64,000 nucleotides of DNA, taken from contig CAAAJI010000003.1 in the NCBI GenBank assembly GCA_900642245.1, positions 105,647-169,646 on the forward strand, read 5' to 3'. The position numbers and the translations under genes were made by a program. This document shows, one piece after another, positions 57,164-64,000 of the stretch (positions within the stretch are counted from its first letter, which is position 1; the number at the start of each line of letters is the position of its first letter). Under the pieces are notes generated by a model. It worked only from the letters and a program-made list of their open reading frames with translations. It was not told the origin of the DNA and did no database searches. Source of the stretch: Fragilaria radians. Lineage: Eukaryota; Bacillariophyta; Fragilariophyceae; Fragilariales; Fragilariaceae.

Positions 57164-57873
57164 ATGTCCGAGTCTACTTCTGTTTCTCTTGGTATGTACT
57201 CATATCTCAGCAAGGAACTTACTTCTGATTGAAATCTTTTTTTGCTCGTCATATTCTAACATGCGTGGTAGACCCGTCCAAGACAGCCTTTGTTTTCATT
57301 GAGTTTCAAAATGAATTTACCAGTCCTGGCGGGAAGCTATACGATGCTGTCAAGGAAACCATTGATCACTACGGCACCATTGAGAACGCCAAGGCAGTGA
57401 TGAATCACGCTAGGAAGGCTGGCTGTACAATTATCCACGCCCCTATCGAGTTTGAAAAGGGACATCCCGAGATTAACGGAGACTTTGGTATTTTGGCAAA
57501 TGTCAAGGCTGGAGGGGCCTTTGAAGCCAAAACTTGGAACTCTGAATTTTGTACTGATATGGTGCCACAGCCGTCCGATCTCATCGTCAAGGGAAAAACT
57601 GGACTTTGCGGTTTTCACTCCACAAATTTGGACTTCTTGCTTCGTCAAAATCGAATCCAGAATGTTGTGTTATCCGGATTCTTGACGAATTGCTGTGTCG
57701 AATCGACGATGCGCACGGCCTATGAAAACGGATATCAAGTTTATACCTTGAAAGATTGTTGTGGCGCTACTAGTATCGCAGGTCATGATGCTGCTTTTGA
57801 GCATACATTCGGCATGTTTTCTATTCCATCAAATGCAAAAGAGATAATGGAAATGATCCCTATGAAAGTATGA
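57164..57873 (+). CDS. Isochorismatase-family cysteine hydrolase
   Basis: A 28-nt first exon (57164-57191, MSESTSVSL) joins across an 80-bp GT-AG intron (57192-57271) to exon 57272-57873. The join restores L-D-P-S-K-T-A-F-V-F-I-E-F; about 209 residues. The fold's catalytic positions are visible: an acidic residue in FIEFQNEF (Glu where many members have Asp), Lys in IVKGKTGLCGF, and Cys in FLTNCCVESTMRTAYENGY (the cis-peptide and nucleophile block). Relatives hydrolyse isochorismate, nicotinamide or other amides; the Glu-type FIEFQNEF branch has no firmly known substrate as far as I recall. No targeting peptide, so probably cytosolic. The ATG upstream in the intron-spanning frame (57229) is not needed. 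Confidence 0.9.
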
Positions 57874-59747
57874 TCTTGTGACTTTAGCGTTAGTTCGAGT
57901 ATTATTTTCAGCGAACAAATTGTACCACTGACTTTATCCTCGGATTCGTCGAGGGTGATAACTCAGGGGCATGATCTGACTTTATCACATTTAGTCACTC
58001 TCTTGTCCGAGATGTATTTGATACTTCTTAAATATATTATTAGATGTAATTGAGCTCAATTGTCCATCCGGTTGTGCAACGAAATTGAGCCTTACACTTT
58101 GTGAACATTTGTTCTCATGATCTCTGAAAATACAAATGATAGTAATGTTCACAAGATTAGTTGATGCTTTATCTTCCATGGTCTTATCCATATGTACATC
58201 TCAGCGAAAAATCCAAAGACACCTTTCCATATCCAATTTTATACATACCTTATTAAAGAAATGTCACTGTGAAACATTGATACACCGTTGAAAACTTATT
58301 TCACTTGAATTCTTGATGCTAGTGTATCCACGCCTGTGTATAACCAAAAATCATTGAATGGAACATCCTTGACTAACAAATAGCTCAATATCTTGTTTTC
58401 ATCATCTCAAAGAACAGCAATAACCTTAAAGGTCAAATTAATACAATGCTTGAAAAATTGTCAAAGGAAAGTCTTCCAAACAACTTGTGATTCTTCAGCT
58501 CCCATGCTTTATGCTATCAACAGGGCAACAAGGAAAGAACTTCAGACTATTAACTTTCATATTCTATTTGCTATTCTAACTTCCAATTTCTTTGTCGGAT
58601 TTATTGCAGGGGAAATTTAAAGTATCCTAAACTACAAGTTCAATTGATTTATTACTTTGTAACAACCAAAAAGTGGAAGAACAAGTTTCTTTTCTTCAAG
58701 AACATTCATAGGAAAGGCAGCTTTACTTCATTTGTGTAGAAGCTATACTAGGTTTCAAGCGTAGAACCATTGATTCTCATGACAGCCTGACAATGAATCT
58801 TGATGCAAAAGAAACTGAGGAGGTCTACATTTCGTCTTTCTTGCGAAATAGACTAGATAAAAGTGAGATACATTATACATTCACATATCTGTTTATTCAG
58901 TAGTAATCTACACTTGACTCTTCACATTAGAATTGTTGCTCAACCACCACCTACATGGCACAAGAGCATTTAAATCAAGATATGACAAAAAGTCTGATGC
59001 TAGATAAATGTTCACAACAAAAGATGGATGAATGAAGTAAACAAAAGCATCTCAATTTATTGTCAGAGACAAAATTTCTCTATATCCAAAATAAGAGTAA
59101 TACCAAGGAGATTAGTTGATGTTTACATCTAAATTTAAATTTCACATTTTATTTTCACTTAATATCCGTTCTTCAATTATTAGATTTTTCTTTGCACATC
59201 AAATTCATTCTCCCTTAATAGTTTGATAAATAAACTTGCGTCCTCGGTTAATTTCTAGACACAAATCCCTAACTTCTCGTTTTTTTCTCCAAAGAGCAAG
59301 CTGATCGTTACCATAACTTACTGATTCTATCAAGAGTTAGTTTGTCTTAGAGAATTCCTAAAAGGTGAATTATGAACAAATGGAATACCAGCTTGCAAAA
59401 GAGATGTTTAAGAATCAATGAAAAAGATCTTGCACAATTCGAACGGTTACTCGCTATCACAAAACTAACACCAAATATACTTTCCCCTTGTACTAGAAGT
59501 AATTCAACGCTTGGTATGGATGACGAATATTTGGGAAGTGCAACCCCCGAAACAAAAGTAAGATGTTTTCTAGATAACCTGCTGACGTCGATGGCATCAA
59601 GAATGTAGATTCCATTCTATGATGGAGTCGTGATGCGCCTTGCTGTTGACACCCCTTTGAAGTGACACCTCCCATTTTTTCCAAAATCAAAAAGAAGAAA
59701 AATTGCTCATAGTTTCGATTACCAAGTTTCACTAACTTCGCGACACA
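57874..59747. other. Intergenic
   Basis: About 1.9 kb. The frame at 59372-59608 (MNKWNTSLQKRCLRINEKDL...) contains a possible donor (aaag/gtaagatg-like at about 59557) and could be a small exon, but no partner or family was recognised. The frame at 58393-58620 is also unassigned. Confidence 0.45.
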
Positions 59748-60781
59748 ATGGTGAATACATCGAACGACAGCAATACTAACAGCACTCCATTCGCTACCAG
59801 TTCCGCATCTTCAGGGGGGAAGATTGGAGCTCGAATGATTGGATCTACCATTGCAGGGATTTCTGAGCTTTTTCTCTTCCATCCTGTAGACACGATTGCC
59901 AAACGACTCATGACGAATGAAGCTCGGCTGGTTGTAGCTGGATCTGTTTCTTTGACGGCATCCAATTTTAATAACGCTGTATTCCGTGATGCCGCTCAGG
60001 CAAGCGTCCCTTCTAAGATCGGGGCTCTCTTTCCAGGTATTGGATTTGGAGCCGCCTACAAAATTCTTCAACGGATCTATAAATTCGGTGGCCATCCCAT
60101 TGTTCGCGATTGGATGAAGGATCGTTACGGTAATGATTTTCATGCTCATTTCGGGAAAAATACTGGCAATACATTACTCTCTGCTTGTGCTGGATCTTTT
60201 ATTGGGATGGGAGAAGTAGTTTTGCTTCCTCTTGACGCACTCAAGATCAAAGCCCAAACTGCTCCTGAGCAGCTAAAGGGTCGGGGAGTCTTTGAGATTT
60301 TTGCCAAGGAAGGTTTTAGCCTCTATCGAGGAGCTGGATGGACTGTTGCGAGAAACGCCCCCGGATCTTTTGCTCTCTTTGGAGGAAATGGTAAGTGATA
60401 GCCTTCTTCGAAGGTGTTGCCCTGATTAGTTTTCAAAATTAGTTATCTCACCGTTTCAAACTAGCCGCTGCAAAGTCCATGATGGGAATCACTGAGACGC
60501 AATCAGCGACATGGACTCAAGATGCTGTTGCTTCATGCTTGGGTGCAATCGCATCAATAACTGTGGCTCAACCACTAGATGTCATCAAAACTCGTGTGCA
60601 GAATCGTCCCTTCAACTCACCGGAAAGTGGTGTATCAATCGTCACAAAGCTCATTCGTACTGAAGGTCTATCTGCTTTCTTTAAGGGATTAACTCCAAAG
60701 CTTTTGGTTGTCGGTCCAAAGTTAGTATTTTCCTTCACTATCGCACAACACACCATTGCATATTTCTCAAATAAACATTGA
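59748..60781 (+). CDS. GGC1: Mitochondrial GTP/GDP carrier (SLC25, GGC1/Yhm1 type)
   Basis: Exons 59748-60390 and 60465-60781 with a 74-bp GT-AG intron (phase 1, restoring G-G-N-A-A-A-K); about 319 residues. All three mitochondrial carrier signatures are present: FHPVDTIAKR, LPLDALKIKAQ and QPLDVIKTRVQ. Outside these, blocks specific to yeast Ggc1 stand out: GSTIAGISELFLFHPVDTIA, FPGIGFGAAYKILQRIYKFG, GWTVARNAPGSFALFGGN, and FFKGLTPKLLVVGPKLVFSF. Ggc1 exchanges GTP for GDP across the inner membrane and affects mitochondrial DNA maintenance and iron balance. The N-terminus is Ser/Thr/Asn-rich and poorly conserved. The start ATG gives the correct length for the family. Confidence 0.93.
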
Positions 60782-61479
60782 ATGTAAGCGAATCGATTTA
60801 CAATAATTGAAAAATTTAGAAATAAAGACTATTAATAATTTTTATTTTATTTTGATGATGTTAAGAATTTTCATTGTTTCTTTGCACTTTGTTGAAAAAT
60901 AAAATGTACGGCCAAGTCACCTACCCAGCAAGGCATTAGCACCAAAATAACTTTCACAGTATTATGAGCCGTGCCTATCATTGCCTTGACACCTTTGTCA
61001 ATCATTCACTTAAATTGACTTTATAGACTTCGATTAAGACAAAGTTAATAGATCAAATAGTTGTGACATGATGCTGACATGTCATCTTGACAATTTTATA
61101 CACATTTACAATTTGTAAAGACTCTTAGAGCAGCTTAGAGCAGCTTAGAGCAGCTTAGAGCAAACTAGAAATTGGTTGTACAGAGATACATTTTATATCT
61201 TGAGAGTATTGTTCAACATACTTGCACTACTTGGCACAGTTGGTTTTGAACTTAACTTTTTGTTGATTTAGACAATGTTGCCAATATGGTTAGGTTTTCA
61301 TGTCTCTTATATATTTTGAAATTCAGTTAGAGTTTCAAATGTAGAGAGCATCTCTCTTTCTCCTACAATATTTGTATGCTGTGTCTCAGCAAGTTTTCAC
61401 TAAGGACTTTTCCTAATGGCAATCTGAGTCGGCTAGATGTCTGGGAATTGAAGCAAGGTATTTTGTGTAGTAACGGAAG
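60782..61479. other. Intergenic, includes a 10-bp tandem repeat
   Basis: AT-rich spacer downstream of the carrier gene. Holds the short repeat at 61124-61163. Its right part may belong to the gypsy relic. Confidence 0.5.
61124..61163. repeat. 10-bp tandem repeat, four units
   Basis: cttagagcag repeats head to tail at 61124, 61134 and 61144, with a final variant cttagagcaa at 61154. The period equals about one helical turn; likely slippage. Confidence 0.92.
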
Positions 61480-61935
61480 GCATTCTCTTGTGTCTCTGCA
61501 TACTTAAAATTCTTACTACCACAAGTTACTTTTGTGACCTCTCTCAATGAGATTAACAGGTGCAATCTTTACTTCCAAATATCACAGTAGTACTTCACAT
61601 TTTCCAGAAACTAGCGCAATTGCTTTAAAGTCTTAGGCATCTTCAGCTACAATATTGCTTCCATCCTATAAACAGGTGGCAAGTTCTGGCTGTTGTGACC
61701 AGATATCCAAAGCAATAAAGCTCATGCATCGTAAATGTACACTTTCAAAGGTTATATGAAGGTTAGCGGTATCCAGCTTTTATGGACCTATCTCTATTCT
61801 CTGAAGATGCTCCATGTAAGGAGTTACTGTAGCAAAACTATATCATCTAAATATGTCCTCATACAATCAAGTTCAACCATGATCTGGGGTATTTTGCTTT
61901 GTATATATCAGGTGAGTTTCCAACCCCTATGAGAA
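61480..61935 (-). mobile_element. Ty3/gypsy reverse transcriptase relic
   Basis: Reading the minus strand: MGVGNSPDIY (61932-61903, family P-M-G-V-x-x-S-P-D-I-F), then in a shifted frame SKIPQIMVELDCMRTYLDDI. YLDD at 61853-61842 is the reverse transcriptase catalytic box. Beyond it HLQRIE, KLDTANLHITF and, in a further frame, CFGYLVTTARTC (family Y-L-G-Y-x-x-T-R-x-G-I). Frameshifts and stops interrupt every block, so the element is long dead. LTRs not identified; limits approximate. Confidence 0.82.
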
Positions 61936-63029
61936 ATTGTTAGTAGAAGTATTTTTCTTATTGAAAGACAAATACAGCCTATCGGCGTCATTTTAAAAAC
62001 AATATTTAGGTCAACGGATGTTGCATACATGAATTTATTTCAACTCGCTAGAATTTCCTATAGTTTGGCAATAAGTAATGTAAGCCTTTGAAGCAATGAA
62101 ATTCAAAACTCTCAAGTGTGATACAAGTCTAACAAGACTGATAATCCAGGGCTACTTAAAGCTTCTAAATTACTATTCAACTTATAATTATTGTTGTTGT
62201 GACGTTAAGGAACATGATTTAGGTTTTTCTTACTACCTTACACAGTCACAACAACAAAAAACTGTCAGTCAAAATAAGGACTGACCTTGCTTTTAGCTTT
62301 GTTGTCATCAAACCATTTATTGTCCGCTGCTGCAAGAATGGTGTGAACGGGAGTTGGCAATGCATTGTAAATCATTTTGCTTGGATATTTTCTCCTCCTG
62401 GATGATAAGGAAAATACCAATTTTGTTGAAAAGTAAAAAGGTGATTAGCTGCTCCACTTTTGTGAAATATCAGTAAAAAATTCACTTGTCAATTACCAAA
62501 GCAACCATAGGTTTGAAAAAATTTGGTAGACCTACCAATTTGATTACCTTCTCTAGGAAGAACAAATTGTTATTGTCTTTGGTGTCATTATTGTCAGTCT
62601 GGATAGCAATCCACAGCAAAGTGTTAACAATCTAATTTAGCCTGGATGTTTCGCATAAGATGAAGTTGATAAAGTTGATATAATAATAAGGTTGAGATTC
62701 ACTTGAAATTATTAAACAAAGAATTACTTCTTGAGTTTCATTTGAAGCTTTCAGACTTTCCTGAGAAGGCTTAACGGAGACGCTTTGATGTGTCAGTTTT
62801 GTGTTCACTTTAAGGGTGTTTCTAGAGGGGGTGGGATTATAGATGTGAAACACATGTATGGAGCTGCAAACGTATATACATTTAAAGCGTTGAATTCTTC
62901 GCATGCGATGAATATTTCGAGAGTGTGGAATACGTGAAATACCGTAACGAAAGGGTAAACGATCTAGCTAAATAATTTTGGGAAGGTCCGCGTCTTTGTT
63001 TCTCAAGCACTTCGAATGAAAACAACTTG
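61936..63029. other. Intergenic upstream of the SGNH hydrolase gene
   Basis: About 1.1 kb; AT-rich. The left part may be further gypsy remains. It should include the promoter of the gene at 63030, but no element is definable. Confidence 0.5.
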
Positions 63030-64000
63030 ATGATGGATGATGTTGATGACGATGCAGTTGATCAAGATTATGAAAATGATAGTAACAATGATAGAGTTCC
63101 ATTGGTGTCACAGAGAATTTATATGGAGATTACCCGTGATGAAGATGAAATCGAGGATGGGGATTGTTTCAATGTCACATGGAAAGTCGTTGCCAGCGTA
63201 TTGCTGGCTGCGATTCTACTAGGACCGAGGGTTTATTTGAGCGTAAAGTCCCACCTAGCGATTGCTATTAGTGATGACAATCTATTGATTATGGCTGATT
63301 CGTTAACTTGTGCCAAAGATCTACAAATTTCATACTCCAACTTGTTTGAAGACTTCCGATCCAATCGAAGCAGAATATGTCAAGGTTCTGGTCGATGTAA
63401 TTGTCTGCATCCCTTGTTTCCAAGTCCAAAAGGTATGAAACCGAACTTGGATCGATGGTGGGAAGGCTTTGATCGCAACCAACAAATGGTTAAGTCTGCT
63501 ATTGAACAGAATCATACTCGTCTGGATGTTGTCTTCTTAGGAGATTCCATTTTTGAACATTGGTTGGGGACGGATTTGGGATCGTTTCGAAACCCTAGAA
63601 TCGCCAACGCGAGTTCTCTGTTTTACTCAATCTTCCATGATCACGCACTCGCATTGGCGTTATCAGGAGATCGATGTCATCAATTGTTGTATCGAATCCA
63701 AAATGGCGAAATGCCAGATAATCTTAATCCAACCGTATGGTGGATCTTAATAGGAACCAATGATTCTGCTAATGGATGTTCGAAGGAAGCCGTCCTAGTT
63801 GGAATTTTGGGTGTTTTGTTGGAGGCTTGGAAAAGGCACAACCAAGATGCTAGCTTTGTCATTCAAGGTTTGTTACCCCGTGGCCCTGATCATCTTTCTC
63901 AATCTCGGATGTGGAGAAACTTTCAATGGATTAATGATCGATTGGCTTGTATTACAAACGTCTCACCCAAGCTGAAATTCTACAATGGAACATCATTGTT
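63030..64000 (+). CDS. Membrane-anchored SGNH/GDSL hydrolase, 5' part
   Basis: The frame is open from the ATG at 63030 to the right edge (323 codons seen, no stop). The N-terminus is acidic (MMDDVDDDAVDQDYENDS). A transmembrane segment (WKVVASVLLAAILLGPRVYL, about residues 57-76) follows, giving type II topology with the domain lumenal or outside. The SGNH domain shows block I DVVFLGDSIFEHW (Ser codon 63546-63548) and block III WWILIGTNDSANGC (63753 onward, Gly-x-Asn-Asp). The final Asp-x-x-His block lies beyond the window. Relatives are esterases, acyl hydrolases and PAF-acetylhydrolase-like or carbohydrate-deacetylating enzymes; the substrate is not readable. A Cys-rich stretch (CQGSGRCNCLHP) precedes the domain. 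Confidence 0.85.
   Translation, partial: MMDDVDDDAVDQDYENDSNNDRVPLVSQRIYMEITRDEDEIEDGDCFNVTWKVVASVLLAAILLGPRVYLSVKSHLAIAISDDNLLIMADSLTCAKDLQISYSNLFEDFRSNRSRICQGSGRCNCLHPLFPSPKGMKPNLDRWWEGFDRNQQMVKSAIEQNHTRLDVVFLGDSIFEHWLGTDLGSFRNPRIANASSLFYSIFHDHALALALSGDRCHQLLYRIQNGEMPDNLNPTVWWILIGTNDSANGCSKEAVLVGILGVLLEAWKRHNQDASFVIQGLLPRGPDHLSQSRMWRNFQWINDRLACITNVSPKLKFYNGTSL

Noticed and set aside
59372..59608. 78-codon ORF just upstream of the GGC1-type carrier as a separate gene
   Set aside because: A donor-like site is present but no second exon or homologue could be recognised; left as unassigned.

Overview
The window looks like nuclear DNA of a diatom or close stramenopile relative. Genes are monocistronic and AT-rich, with short GT-AG introns (about 60-170 bp). 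A 207-residue protein of a family I associate with diatoms is present (15090-15713). Several genes resemble diatom surface or wall proteins, and the transposon debris (Ty1/copia, Ty3/gypsy, PIF/Harbinger) is eukaryotic. I saw no rRNA, tRNA, CRISPR or bacterial operon structure.

Layout. 1-15.7 kb is gene-dense: the 3' part of a ShK-prolyl 4-hydroxylase; MAD2 (spindle checkpoint, minus strand); a METTL21-type methyltransferase with a 39-nt first exon; a 1011-residue type II membrane protein with twelve CC-type cysteine repeats; a four-exon TFIIIC TPR subunit (GTF3C3/Tfc4 type); and the diatom-type protein. 15.7-24.3 kb is gene-poor, with a decayed 60-bp-period array, a GT90 glycosyltransferase and a Ty1/copia relic. 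24.3-34.3 kb carries a secreted beta-propeller protein, selenoprotein O (Cys form) and a nodulin-like MFS transporter. 34.3-47.8 kb holds two nearly identical GT47 exostosin-like genes flanking a dead PIF/Harbinger element and a copia RNase H scrap. 47.8-54.3 kb holds two tail-to-tail paralogous Ser/Thr/Pro-rich secreted proteins that share an N-terminal anchor, an R-Y-L site at the same residue and an FNWPS motif. 54.3-64 kb carries an isochorismatase-family hydrolase, a GGC1-type mitochondrial GTP/GDP carrier, a Ty3/gypsy reverse transcriptase relic and the 5' part of a membrane-anchored SGNH/GDSL hydrolase that runs off the window.

How the genes fit together. These are separately transcribed genes, not an operon. 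Still, many concern the secretory pathway and cell surface: prolyl hydroxylase, GT90, two GT47 genes, two mucin-like proteins, the cysteine-repeat protein, the secreted propeller and the SGNH hydrolase. The rest are housekeeping (MAD2, TFIIIC, SelO, GGC1). The strongest candidate for something undescribed is the mucin-like pair, which may be cell-wall or adhesive glycoproteins processed at an RXL site. The twelve-repeat cysteine protein is the next candidate.

Limits. Family calls come from reading translated motifs; exon joins come from splice consensus, phase and homology. No database search or alignment was run.
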